Part shown: positions 39,712 through 47,219 of the stretch, one piece after another
Layout of the letters: every line of letters begins with the position of its first letter
Position numbering within the stretch: the stretch's first letter is position 1
Source: Kingella sp. (in: b-proteobacteria)
Lineage (GTDB): Bacteria; Pseudomonadota; Gammaproteobacteria; Burkholderiales; Neisseriaceae
DNA: 47,219 nt
Assembly: GCF_030527935.1 (NCBI RefSeq)
Contig: NZ_JAUMZV010000019.1
Coordinates: forward strand, 1 to 47,219
Direction: 5' to 3'
Notes under the pieces: generated by a model
What the model was told of the DNA's origin: nothing
Databases searched by the model: none
Seen by the model: the letters and a program-made list of their open reading frames with translations, nothing else
Made by a program: the position numbers and the translations under genes

Positions 39712-40140
39712 GGGGAGCTTTCGGGGATGGGTTGAAAAGGGAGCGATTTTAGCATGGCGATGGGGTGGGGTTTCAGGCTGCCTTATCGTGCAAACAAAGG
39801 CAGCCTGCGTAGCGAAGCGGAGTTGCGAAGCTGAAACGCAAAATGGAGCGGCGACGGCTCGTCGCCAAATGGCTGTTGGGCAGCGTTGCTTACGATTGTT
39901 GGCAAAATGCCCGCGCAATTGCCCATCTTTTGCCAGCGCACGGCTTGCAAGCAAGCCGTAGGGGGCGCGGGGTGAGCGTTTCAGGCTGCCAAATGGTTGC
40001 GCCCGCGTGCAAGTGTTGTATGCGTTGGTTTGGACTTGGCTGCACCAAACGGTTTTTCAGGCTGCCTTAGACGTTGCAAAAATTAAAACCGCCATCCGCG
40101 CACACAACAAAAGCAGCCTGAAACCCATTCGCCCGCCGCC
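39712..40140. other. Gap between prolyl oligopeptidase and proC
   Basis: Repeat DNA: inverted DUS (39773-39805), a family E word (39807-39833), a family C half copy (39842-39872), a family D palindrome (39940-39959) and two more DUS. No gene. Confidence 0.65.
39940..39959. repeat. Family D palindrome
   Basis: ACGGCTTGCAAGCAAGCCGT, with flanks GCCAGCGC and AGGGGGCGCGGGG, recurs at 42178-42197 and, modified, at 44369-44388. Confidence 0.65.
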
Positions 40141-40938
40141 TTACCCCAACGCCCGCCCCAGCTCCACCGACCGTGCCGCCGCCGCGTTCACGCCATCGCG
40201 CAGATGCTCCGCCAAACCCCGCTGGCGGAACGTTTCCAGCGCGGCAAACGTTGTCCCGCCCTTGCTGGTAACGGCATCCTGCAACGTGGCAAAATCCGCG
40301 CCCGATTGCGCCGCCAGCTCCACCGCGCCGCGAAACGTTTGCAAGCTCAACGCCCGCGCCGCGTCCGCGCCAAAGCCCAAGCCCTGCGCCGCTTGCTGCA
40401 AGGCGTGCATCAAATAAAACACATACGCCGTGCCGCTGCCCGACACCGCCGTAACCGCGTGCATCTGCGCTTCATCGTCCAGCCAAAAGGTCAAACGGCA
40501 CGACGCGGCGATAATCGCTTCCGCCTTAGCCCTATCCGCCGCGCCCACCGCGCTGTCGGCAAACAAGCCCGCCACGCCTTCGCCCACCTGCGCGGGCGTG
40601 TTCGGCATCACGCGCACCAGCCGCCGCGTGCCGCCCAAATAGCGCGACAGCGTCGCCACGCTCAACCCCGCCGCCAGCGAAATCACCAACGCGCCATTGG
40701 GCTGCACATCCGCGCACGCCGCCTGCATATCCTGCGGCTTCACCGCCAAAATCAGCACATCATCCGCCGCCATTTCAGGCTGCCTTGCCGATACCGCCAC
40801 GCCATATTGCGCTGCCAAGGCTTCGCGCTTTGCCGCGCCGCGATTGGTAACGTGCACTTCGCCCGCCCGCCCCGCGCGGTGCAATCCCGCCACAATCGCC
40901 GCCGCCATGTTGCCGCCGCCGAGAAAATAAATCGTCAT
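40141..40938 (-). CDS. proC: Pyrroline-5-carboxylate reductase
   Basis: ProC reduces 1-pyrroline-5-carboxylate to proline with NAD(P)H. The 265-residue protein begins with a Rossmann motif (IYFLGGGNMAAAIVAGL), then LILAVKPQDM, VISLAAGLSVATLSRYLG, RVMPNTPAQVGEGVAGL and the C-terminal dimer signature AVSGSGTAYVFYLMHALQQAAQGLG with DAVTSKGGTTFAAL. A DUS encodes ARQPEMA near 51-57. It is divergent from hpnD, with an inverted DUS pair (40977-41018) between the starts. Confidence 0.95.
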   Translation of the reverse strand: MTIYFLGGGNMAAAIVAGLHRAGRAGEVHVTNRGAAKREALAAQYGVAVSARQPEMAADDVLILAVKPQDMQAACADVQPNGALVISLAAGLSVATLSRYLGGTRRLVRVMPNTPAQVGEGVAGLFADSAVGAADRAKAEAIIAASCRLTFWLDDEAQMHAVTAVSGSGTAYVFYLMHALQQAAQGLGFGADAARALSLQTFRGAVELAAQSGADFATLQDAVTSKGGTTFAALETFRQRGLAEHLRDGVNAAAARSVELGRALG

Positions 40939-41086
40939 CGCGTTGTCCTTTGCTGGTTGTTAAAACGCTGCATTATAAAGGCAGCCTGAAAATAGGTTTA
41001 CGCCTGTTTCAGGCTGCCAATTTTACCAATCACTAGGGCGTTAAAAACCGTTAAAATATGCCACTTCCCAACCTATCCCCACCGCC

Positions 41087-41938
41087 ATGCAACCCCTAGA
41101 CTACTGCCGCGAAAAAGCCCAAACCAGTCAATCCAATTTTCTCGCCAGCTTCCGCTTCCTATCCGCGCCGCAACGCGATGCCATGACCATACTCTACGCC
41201 TATTGCCGCGAGCTAGACGACATCGTGGACGACAGCCGCGACCCCAGTATCGCCCGCACCACGCTCGCATGGTGGCGACAAGATTTAGCCAAAGCCTACC
41301 AAGCCCACGCCATGCCCGAGCATCCCGTAAACCAAGCCCTGCGCAGCATCCACCCCGTTTTCAGGCTGCCTGAAAGCGAACTTACCGACATCATCAACGG
41401 CATGGAAATGGACTTGCACCACAGCCGCTACGCCACCTTTAACGACCTAAAATACTACTGCTACCGCGTAGCGGGCGTAGTCGGGCGGCTGATTGCCCGC
41501 ATCCTAGGCTACACCCAAGATGCCACCCTGCAATACGCCGAAACACTCGGGCTCGCCCTGCAACTGACCAACATCATCCGCGACGTAGGCGAGGACGCAC
41601 GCATGGGGCGCATCTACCTGCCGCAAGACGAATTCGCCCAATTTGGCGTACCCGAAAACAGCATCCTAGCCGTCCAGCCCAGCCCCCAATTTGCCGCCCT
41701 AATGCAACACCAATTCAACCGCGCCCGCGACACCTACCGCCAAGCCATCGTCCTGCTGCCCGATGCCGACAAAAAAGCACAAAAAGCAGGGCTCATCATG
41801 GCAAGCATCTATTACGCCCTGCTGCAAGAAATAAAACGCGACGGCTTGGCAAACGTATTGCGTTACAAAATCCGCATCCCCACCCCCCGAAAAATGCGCA
41901 TCGCCCTGAAAACATGGCTGTTTGGGTTTAAACCATAA
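41087..41938 (+). CDS. hpnD: Presqualene diphosphate synthase (HpnD type)
   Basis: HpnD joins two farnesyl diphosphates to presqualene diphosphate in the HpnC/D/E route to squalene. The 283-residue protein has both Asp-rich motifs, AYCRELDDIVDD near 38-49 and NIIRDVGEDARMGRIYLPQDE near 160-182, and the HpnD-like IINGMEMDLHHSRYATFNDLKYYCYRVAGVVGRLIARI. A palindromic DUS (41360-41374) encodes FRLPES at a variable loop. HpnC is an alternative, but overall text is closer to HpnD. hpnE follows about 800 bp later, separated by repeats; no hpnC or squalene-hopene cyclase is in the window. Confidence 0.88.
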   Translation: MQPLDYCREKAQTSQSNFLASFRFLSAPQRDAMTILYAYCRELDDIVDDSRDPSIARTTLAWWRQDLAKAYQAHAMPEHPVNQALRSIHPVFRLPESELTDIINGMEMDLHHSRYATFNDLKYYCYRVAGVVGRLIARILGYTQDATLQYAETLGLALQLTNIIRDVGEDARMGRIYLPQDEFAQFGVPENSILAVQPSPQFAALMQHQFNRARDTYRQAIVLLPDADKKAQKAGLIMASIYYALLQEIKRDGLANVLRYKIRIPTPRKMRIALKTWLFGFKP

Positions 41939-42177
41939 AGCGTTGTGGTTTCGCTAAACCACGTTTCAGGCTGCCCAAACAGGGAACGTCGACGGCTCGT
42001 CGACACAGTTGCCAACCAGCGCAACACCTTTCACACCGCCATTGAGCAGCGAACCGCCGCCCCACAATACACAAGATTTCAACCATAGAACGATTTTCAG
42101 GTTGCCTTTAATCCCCCCTAAAAGGCAGCCTGAAACGCCCAATCACCCAATCATCCCACACCCAATTTCGCCAGTGC

Positions 42178-42197
42178 ACGGCTTGCAAGCAAGCCGT
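42178..42197. repeat. Family D palindrome
   Basis: ACGGCTTGCAAGCAAGCCGT with flanks GCCAGTGC and AGGAGCGCGGGG; same unit as 39940-39959. Confidence 0.65.
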
Positions 42198-42278
42198 AGG
42201 AGCGCGGGGCAAACATTTCAGGCTGCCAACATCCGCACCCGCGTTCAATCAACGCAACCATCTACGCCACGCCGAATG

Positions 42279-42297
42279 TAGGGTGTGTGGCTTTGCC
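42279..42297. repeat. Short dispersed word TAGGGTGTGTGGCTTTGCC
   Basis: Also present at 14208-14226 and, inverted as GGCAAGCCACACACCCTA, at 22141-22158. Each contains or abuts a small GTGTGGCTTTGCCACGC-type hairpin. Confidence 0.6.
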
Positions 42298-42403
42298 ACG
42301 CACGCCGTTTCCCATGCCGCACATTCCCGCTGCGGTCGCTGCATTTTTATATTTTCAGGCTGCCTTGGATGGTGCGAAAATTGCGTAATGTTTAATAAAA
42401 CCT

Positions 42404-42677
42404 GAAACCTTTGCAAAACTTAGAACCTGTATTCATTATTTGCATAGGCATCTTTTATGCCATAAAAGATGCCTATGCAAATAATGAATACAGGTTCTTA
42501 AAATAAAACCAGAAACAGTAACGTCCGTCATTCCCGCGTAGGCGGGAATCTTGGTTAATTTTATGCAATGAATTGTTTTTCAAAATTTTTTTAGCTATCA
42601 AACAAGATTTCCGCCTACGCGGGAATGACGGCATTTCTTGTGTTTCAGGCTGCTGTTAGGAGTTTTGCAAAGGTTTC
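42404..42677. repeat. Family A element with family B insertion
   Basis: GAAACCTTTGCAAAACT to GTTTTGCAAAGGTTTC, with opposed ATTCCCGCGTAGGCGGGAAT words. The left arm is interrupted after ACTTA by the 77-bp B palindrome. Confidence 0.77.
42422..42498. repeat. 77-bp perfect palindrome (family B, minimal form)
   Basis: 36-bp arms beginning AGAACCTGTATTCATTATTT are fully complementary around TGCCA. TTA flanks both sides (outside GAACC/GGTTC), a likely 3-bp target duplication. Same size and ends as 37609-37685. Confidence 0.8.
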
Positions 42678-42734
42678 AACCTGTATTCATAGAAAAAGGC
42701 TTGCCCAAGGCAGCCTGAAAATGATGGCACGATA

Positions 42735-44027
42735 ATGAGTAAACCTAAAATTGCGATTATTGGCGCGGGCTGGGCGGGCTTATCCGCCGCTGCGCATTTG
42801 GCGGAACACGCGGATGTGGCGTTGTATGAAGCGGGGCGCGTGGCGGGCGGGCGGGCGCGGGGCGTGCCGTGCGATGATTTTTCGTTTTTGGACAACGGGC
42901 AGCATTTGCTGATTGGCGCGTATCAGGGCGTTTTCAGGCTGCTGGATAAGGTGGGCGCGGATTGGCGGCGGTGTTTTTTTCATCAGCCGCTGCGTTGGTA
43001 TTTGCACGATGGGCTGCGCTTTGAAGCGGCTTGGTCGCTGCCTGCGCCGTTGAATTTGCTCACGGGGCTGTTGCGCGGGGAAAATGCGTTATTTGGGGAA
43101 AAGATGGCGTTGGTGCAGCAGTTGAAGCATTTGCAGGTGCATCATAAGCGGCAGTTGCCCGACCAAAGCGTGCAGTCGTGGCTGGACGCGCAGGGCGTGT
43201 CGCCCAAATGGCTGGCGGAATTTTGGCAGCCGATGGTGTGGGGGGCGTTGAATACGCCGTTGGACGAAGCGAGCTTGAATGTGCTGTGTCATGTGTTGGC
43301 GGATGGGGTGTGGGCGAAGTGCGAGCTGAGCGATTATTTTGTGCCCAGGGTGGATTTAACGCGGGCGTTTGCTGCGCCGATTGTGGCGTATTTGCAGCAG
43401 CAGGGGGCGGCTTGGCTGCCCAATCAGCGGGTGAAGCGGGTGTTTTTGGATAATCGGCGCGGGGTGCGCGTGGATGGCGAGCGGTTTGATGGGGTGGTGA
43501 TTGCGACTGCGCCGTATCATGTGGAAAGCGTGTTGCCGCCTTCGCTGGGGGGCGAAGTTCGCTTGGCAATCGGTGATTTGCAGTATTACCCGATTACCAC
43601 GGTGTATTTGAAATACGCGCACGCTTTCAGGCTGCCTGCGCTGATGACGGGCTTTGCCGATGGCACGGCGCAATGGTTGATTGACCGCCGCCGTTTAACG
43701 GGGGTGAACGAAATCGCGGCGGTGGTGAGCTTGTCGCATCGCATCCGCGCCACGCCGTTGCAATGGGCGCAGCGCGTGCATAGGGATGTGCTGCGGGTGT
43801 GCCCCGATGTGGGCAAGCCTGTGGCTTGGCGGGCGATTACGGAGAAGCGGGCGACGATTGCTTCGCAGGTGGGGCGCGTTGTGCCATCGCAGGCATCGTT
43901 GAACCAGCACGCGATTTGGCTGGCGGGGGATTGGCTGCATCCGCGCTATCCTGCGACGCTGGAAGCGGCGGTGCAATCGGGGGAGATGATGGCGCAGGCG
44001 GTGGTGGAGCGGTTTGATGCAGCCTGA
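42735..44027 (+). CDS. hpnE: Hydroxysqualene dehydroxylase
   Basis: HpnE is a FAD-dependent amine-oxidase-fold enzyme that reduces hydroxysqualene to squalene. The 430-residue protein has the dinucleotide fold IAIIGAGWAGLSAAAHLAEHADVALYEAGRVAGGRAR at 5-42, the family line DNGQHLLIGAY, and a C-terminal FAD contact AIWLAGDWLHPRYPATLEAAVQSGEMMAQAV. DUS encode VFRLLD and AFRLPA. The last residues and stop, GAT GCA GCC TGA, come from a DUS-like word. It follows hpnD on the same strand but is separated by a repeat block, so probably has its own promoter. A carotenoid desaturase is an alternative, less likely beside hpnD. Confidence 0.88.
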   Translation: MSKPKIAIIGAGWAGLSAAAHLAEHADVALYEAGRVAGGRARGVPCDDFSFLDNGQHLLIGAYQGVFRLLDKVGADWRRCFFHQPLRWYLHDGLRFEAAWSLPAPLNLLTGLLRGENALFGEKMALVQQLKHLQVHHKRQLPDQSVQSWLDAQGVSPKWLAEFWQPMVWGALNTPLDEASLNVLCHVLADGVWAKCELSDYFVPRVDLTRAFAAPIVAYLQQQGAAWLPNQRVKRVFLDNRRGVRVDGERFDGVVIATAPYHVESVLPPSLGGEVRLAIGDLQYYPITTVYLKYAHAFRLPALMTGFADGTAQWLIDRRRLTGVNEIAAVVSLSHRIRATPLQWAQRVHRDVLRVCPDVGKPVAWRAITEKRATIASQVGRVVPSQASLNQHAIWLAGDWLHPRYPATLEAAVQSGEMMAQAVVERFDAA

Positions 44028-44091
44028 AAGCGGGGGATGGCTTAGCGGTTTGCGAAGTTGAAAGTGAATACGGGTTTTAATCTATCCAGTA

Positions 44092-44130
44092 AAAAACCGT
44101 TTGGCATGATGCTGAACGGTTTTGTTTTTT
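44092..44130 (+). terminator. hpnE terminator hairpin
   Basis: AAAACCGTT and AACGGTTTT pair around GGCATGATGCTG-type loop sequence and are followed by TGTTTTTT, 65 bp after the hpnE stop. Confidence 0.65.
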
Positions 44131-44136
44131 TAGGCT

Positions 44137-44310
44137 AAAACCTTTGCAAAACTCCTAACAGCAGCCTGAAACACAAGAAATGCCGTCATTCCCGCGTAGG
44201 CGGGAATCTTAATTTGATATTCAAAAATCCACGTAAAAACAAACCACTGTGCAAATTTAACCAAGATTCCCGCCTGCGCCTTGTTGTGTTTTGGGTTTTG
44301 CAAAGGTTTC
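44137..44310. repeat. Family A element with a deletion in the right arm
   Basis: AAAACCTTTGCAAAAC to TTTTGCAAAGGTTTC. The right dRS3 word stops after TTCCCGCCTGCGCC and runs straight into TTGTTGTGTTTTGGG, so about 25 bp present in the copy at 31959-32316 are missing. Confidence 0.7.
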
Positions 44311-44368
44311 AGGCTGCCTTAACGCGGGTGGGATGGTTGGGCAGCCTGAAAACTGTCTTCGCGCTCCT

Positions 44369-44388
44369 ACGGCTTGCTGGCAAGCCGT
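44369..44388. repeat. Variant family D palindrome
   Basis: ACGGCTTGCTGGCAAGCCGT; same outer arms as 39940-39959 with a different centre and inverted flanks (GCGCTCCT left, GCACTGG right). Confidence 0.6.
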
Positions 44389-44596
44389 GCACTGGGCAAA
44401 TAAATAGGAACAGTGGTGGTTTGCTCATAGCTTGCCCAAACGCATCTCATTTATCGTGGCATCAATCCAGCCATATCCGATTTAATCGGCGCGTTATATC
44501 GCGCTATGGCGTGGGCGTGGTTTAAAGGCAGCCTGCGGAGCGTCGCGGAGTTGCGAAGCTAAAAACGGTCAATCGCTGTTTCAGGCCGCCTTTGCT

Positions 44597-47219
44597 TTAC
44601 TGCTCGGCTTCGTGAACCTTATCCACCACGGCTTTTAGATGCGGGAAGATGTAGCCGCGCAGGGTTTCGCTGCTGATGGCGTGGGGCGCGTCTTCGTCTG
44701 CCCACACGGCAACGGCTGCGCCGCCCATCAGCGAAGCATCCACGGCGTTGTTGCTGTTTTGCTCGTCCCAAATGCCGATGTGCCAGTTTGCGGCACGCAC
44801 GGCTTGGGCATCGTGTTGCGCGTCGCTTTGCGAATCCGCGCTGATGATGTGGTAAAGATAATAATGATTGTAATTCAATACGTTGTAGCCTTTCTGGATT
44901 AAATCCAGCACGGTGGCGCGGTGGGCGATGTTTTCCGCGCGTTCGGCTTGGCTGGCGCGGTTGCCGTCTCTGTCCCAATAGGTGATTTCCACGCTGCTAT
45001 CCAATCGGGCGAGACTGGTTTTGAGTATGGCATCGTTCCACACGCGCACGATGAGATTTTTGTTTTTCAGGTGCAACACGATGTTGTTCACATAGGCGAT
45101 GTAGTGTGGATTCTGGCTGATGCTGCCTGAAAACTCGTCGCCGCCGATGTGAAAATGCGTGCCGCTGCCAGCAAACATATCGGCTGCTTCGTCATAAAGC
45201 TGCTGGATAAATTGCTGCGCTTCGGCGCTTTCGTAGCGCAATTCGTTGTTGGCATTGAATATTTGGCTGGCTTGGGTGCTGTTTTCACGTTGCAGCAGGC
45301 TGTGGATGGCGCTCATGTGCGCGGGCGCATCAATTTCGGGTACAAGTTCTATGCCTTTTTGCTTGGCATAGCGCACCAGCTCTTGAATTTGCGCGGCGCT
45401 GTAAAACGATTTGCCTGTGGCGGGATTGGTGTAGCTGCCATCGGCGTTTTGTTTGGCGTTGCGCGCGAGTTGCCCCAGCATAGCGCTTTCTAGCGCGTAG
45501 TTTTGGTCGTCCGACAAATGCAGATGGAAGAATGTGCCGCCTGCGCGGGCGATGTCGTCCACATAGCCTTTGAGCGTGTTCAAAGGATAGAACTGTCGCG
45601 CCACATCCAGCATTAAGCCGCTGTGTTTACGAGATTGTGGCATGGGCAGGGATGGAGCGTTTTCAGGCTGCCTTTGTGGCTCGGGAGCGGGTGCAGGCGC
45701 AGGAATGCTGGCTTGCGGCGCAGCGCTTGGCGCAGGCTCGGATTGGTTATTGCTGGTGGCGATTTGGGCTTTTTCATCGGCTGGTTTTTCAGCTGTTGGG
45801 GCTTCTTTTTCTGGGTCGAACAGATTTTCCAGCGCTGCGATGCCTGCCAATGGACCTAGCCCCAGCACTGCGCCCATGCCTGCGCGCATAGCCTGTTTCA
45901 GGCTGCTTGTATTGTTGGGCAATGTGGTGGTGTTGCTTGGAGTGGCGGCGTTGTTACGCGCAGCGGCAATCTCTGCCAATGCAGCCTGAATGCCGGGCGA
46001 GGCAGCGTTGGCGTCATGACCGGAATAACCGGGTTTCACCCATACGGTTTTTTCCCATGGGAATTTGTTGATGTCCTTATTCAAACGCGATGCGGCAGCT
46101 TTCAACTCGGGATCGCTGTCATACGGATTGTTTTTAAACGAAAGCGGCGATTCAACGTTCAGCGCCATGCACCAGAAATTCTGGTCGGCAACATAGCCGC
46201 CGTACTGCTGCACGGCTTTGAGCACGGCTGCCATTTCGGCGCTTGCGTTGTTTTCCTTCACCCATGCGTCCACATCAAAATTGGGCGGCAGGGTAAACAT
46301 CTGACCTGCGTACGGCGCATCGGCATCGTCCAGTTTGCCATCGCTCACCTTGGCGGGGAAAACGGCGTCGCGGCGGTAAGACGGGAAGGTAAACGACAAG
46401 GCATGGTTGATTTTGGCAGCCTTCAATTCTGCCAAGCCAAGCTGCATCAGCTCAGTGGCGCTGCCGGTAACGGTAGAGGTGCCTGATAGGTGGGACAGCC
46501 AGTAGTTGCTTGTGCTGCGGGTGTTCGGGTCAAAGCGTTGATAGCCTGCCGACGAATAGTTCATGCTGCCGTCGGGATTGGCGGTAACTTTGAAATAGCT
46601 GCGCCAAATACCGGTGGCAACGTCGTAAATCGCCAGCGCACGGTCGCCGCCTTCGCTGGGCACAGCCCATGAAGGCAGGGGAATCTTGCCGCTGGTGGCT
46701 TTGACTAGATCAGGGAAACTGGTTACCCGCGCATCGGTGCTGGCAAACTGGCGGTATTCTTGGTGCGGATTAGACGAATCAACGGTGTACACCGGGATAT
46801 TGTCTTTGGCACCACCGCCGTTCGGACCGGTGTTGAGCGAAGTGCGCAGCCAATGGAAACGCCCGGGCAAAAAGCGCTTGGGCAGGGCACTGACAAATTC
46901 TGCCGTTTTCTGCGAATTGGGCGCGACGGGTGCAGACTGGATGTTGCGCGTTGCCAGCGTGTTTTTGCCCAGATACATGCCGGGGGTGAGCGGGCTGATC
47001 ATCTGCACTTCTTGCAAATCGTTCAGCGTTTTGGACTGGTTGACAGACGCCAGCCAAGGCAGGGTAGCCGCCAAGGGATCTTCTGCCGAATAAGCCATGG
47101 GCTTGGGCGCGATCTTGTCGGGGATGGTGGCTTCGTAGTTGCTGCCGGGGATGGGTTTTCCGTCTTTGTTTACGGCATCGGTTGTTTTGTTGTCGGGTTT
47201 CGGATCAGGTTTCGGATCA
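44597..47219 (-). CDS. Secreted dispersin B-like GH20 fusion protein (5' end outside)
   Basis: The frame is open to the window edge, so the start is missing; the methionine at 47098 is probably internal, because upstream codons read DPKPDPKPDNKTTDAVNKDG. Visible parts: a DPKP-type repeat; an uncharacterised secreted domain of about 360 residues (DNIPVYTVDSSNPHQEYRQF, GDRALAIYDVATGIWRSYF, AKINHALSFTFPSYRRDAVFPAKVSDG, QQYGGYVADQNFWCMAL); a hydrophobic stretch (AGMGAVLGLGPLAGIAAL); a Pro/Ala linker with DUS-encoded RQPEN; and a GH20 domain from about 45630 to the stop. The GH20 part matches dispersin B in HSGLMLDVARQFY, FFHLHLSDDQNYALES, ELVPEIDAPAHMSAI, HIGGDEF (catalytic Asp-Glu at 45134-45139), EITYWDRDG and NVLNYNHYYLY. 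Dispersin B cleaves beta-1,6-linked GlcNAc (PNAG) and releases biofilm cells. No LPXTG or autotransporter barrel follows. Confidence 0.88.
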   Translation of the reverse strand, partial: DPKPDPKPDNKTTDAVNKDGKPIPGSNYEATIPDKIAPKPMAYSAEDPLAATLPWLASVNQSKTLNDLQEVQMISPLTPGMYLGKNTLATRNIQSAPVAPNSQKTAEFVSALPKRFLPGRFHWLRTSLNTGPNGGGAKDNIPVYTVDSSNPHQEYRQFASTDARVTSFPDLVKATSGKIPLPSWAVPSEGGDRALAIYDVATGIWRSYFKVTANPDGSMNYSSAGYQRFDPNTRSTSNYWLSHLSGTSTVTGSATELMQLGLAELKAAKINHALSFTFPSYRRDAVFPAKVSDGKLDDADAPYAGQMFTLPPNFDVDAWVKENNASAEMAAVLKAVQQYGGYVADQNFWCMALNVESPLSFKNNPYDSDPELKAAASRLNKDINKFPWEKTVWVKPGYSGHDANAASPGIQAALAEIAAARNNAATPSNTTTLPNNTSSLKQAMRAGMGAVLGLGPLAGIAALENLFDPEKEAPTAEKPADEKAQIATSNNQSEPAPSAAPQASIPAPAPAPEPQRQPENAPSLPMPQSRKHSGLMLDVARQFYPLNTLKGYVDDIARAGGTFFHLHLSDDQNYALESAMLGQLARNAKQNADGSYTNPATGKSFYSAAQIQELVRYAKQKGIELVPEIDAPAHMSAIHSLLQRENSTQASQIFNANNELRYESAEAQQFIQQLYDEAADMFAGSGTHFHIGGDEFSGSISQNPHYIAYVNNIVLHLKNKNLIVRVWNDAILKTSLARLDSSVEITYWDRDGNRASQAERAENIAHRATVLDLIQKGYNVLNYNHYYLYHIISADSQSDAQHDAQAVRAANWHIGIWDEQNSNNAVDASLMGGAAVAVWADEDAPHAISSETLRGYIFPHLKAVVDKVHEAEQ

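Larger units (their letters stand above)
41939..42734. other. 796-bp repeat region splitting hpnD and hpnE
   Basis: It contains a family C fragment (41983-42002), a family D palindrome (42178-42197), the TAGGGTGTGTGGCTTTGCC word (42279-42297), a family A element (42404-42677) with a B palindrome inside (42422-42498), and several DUS. No coding sequence is supported. Confidence 0.7.
44028..44596. other. Convergent gap after hpnE
   Basis: It contains a hairpin terminator (44092-44130), a deleted family A element (44137-44310), a variant family D palindrome (44369-44388), a family E word (44536-44562) and DUS. No gene is supported. Confidence 0.65.
1..47219. repeat. Dispersed DNA uptake sequences (kingDUS dialect)
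   Basis: AGGCAGCCTGAA and its complement TTCAGGCTGCCT recur throughout the window on both strands, roughly every few hundred bases, together with one-base variants. DUS are recognised during transformation by the minor pilin ComP of Neisseriaceae. This dialect is the one described for Kingella-like species. Copies lie in intergenic DNA, often as inverted pairs after genes, and inside coding regions, where they encode GSLK, QPEN, FRLP, FQAA or SGCL depending on strand and frame. Identity of the 12-mer is seen directly; its uptake role is known from the family. Confidence 0.93.

Noticed and set aside
39712..39954. N-terminal extension of the prolyl oligopeptidase by 81 residues
   Set aside because: The extension consists of translated DUS, family E and family C repeats and has no resemblance to the propeller.
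1..47219. tRNA or rRNA genes
   Set aside because: I found no cloverleaf with a GGTTCGAATCC-type T arm and no rRNA landmark words; a tRNAscan and Infernal run would be decisive.

Overview
The window looks like a chromosomal segment of a Neisseriaceae bacterium close to Kingella. The main reason is the 12-mer AGGCAGCCTGAA (reverse TTCAGGCTGCCT), present well over one hundred times on both strands, inside genes and between them. This is the 'kingDUS' dialect of the DNA uptake sequence used by naturally competent Kingella-like species; Neisseria itself mostly uses GCCGTCTGAA. dRS3-type repeats (ATTCCC-N8-GGGAAT) and the gene content (split RfaE2, short HisG, lptCAB-rpoN-hpf, hpnD/hpnE) fit the same family. 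I saw no rRNA, tRNA, CRISPR array, prophage or intact transposase gene.

Layout. 1-4.3 kb: tandem YbjQ-family genes, leuC, and two small uncharacterised genes that look translationally coupled. 4.5-9.3 kb: a frameshifted Sel1-repeat gene, then rluC and rne diverging from a 530-bp leader region. 9.7-17 kb: an envelope block with rfaE2 (heptose activation), a PEBP-family gene, kdsA and kdsC (KDO synthesis), lptC-lptA-lptB (LPS export), an intact rpoN (sigma-54) and hpf. 17-22 kb, reverse strand: dnaG, a J-like membrane protein, an uncharacterised protein and hisG. 22-29.6 kb, reverse strand: an SCO1-type copper lipoprotein, a periplasmic 5'-nucleotidase, the aroE-mtgA pair, hemE and a YdgA-family protein. 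29.8-36.9 kb: a LysR regulator broken by two lesions, rnz, an MFS exporter, an aromatic amino acid permease and ubiA. 37-44 kb: a prolyl oligopeptidase, proC, and the squalene-synthesis genes hpnD and hpnE separated by 800 bp of repeats. From 44.6 kb to the right edge lies the 3' part of a large secreted protein: a (DPKP)-type repeat, an uncharacterised secreted domain, a Pro/Ala linker and a C-terminal GH20 domain closely resembling dispersin B, the PNAG-degrading biofilm hexosaminidase.

Most genes are housekeeping genes. The unusual material is (a) the dispersin-like fusion at the right edge; (b) intergenic DNA built almost entirely from at least seven families of small palindromic elements, some nested in each other with apparent 3-bp target duplications; and (c) uptake sequences that have entered reading frames, where they encode recurring peptides (GSLK, QPEN, FRLP, FQAA, SGCL), supply stop codons, and pair up as terminator-like hairpins. 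Seven coding sites carry a palindromic 15-mer that reads as the Kingella dialect on one strand and the Simonsiella dialect on the other.

All identifications come from reading the translated sequence and remembered family motifs; no database search was run.
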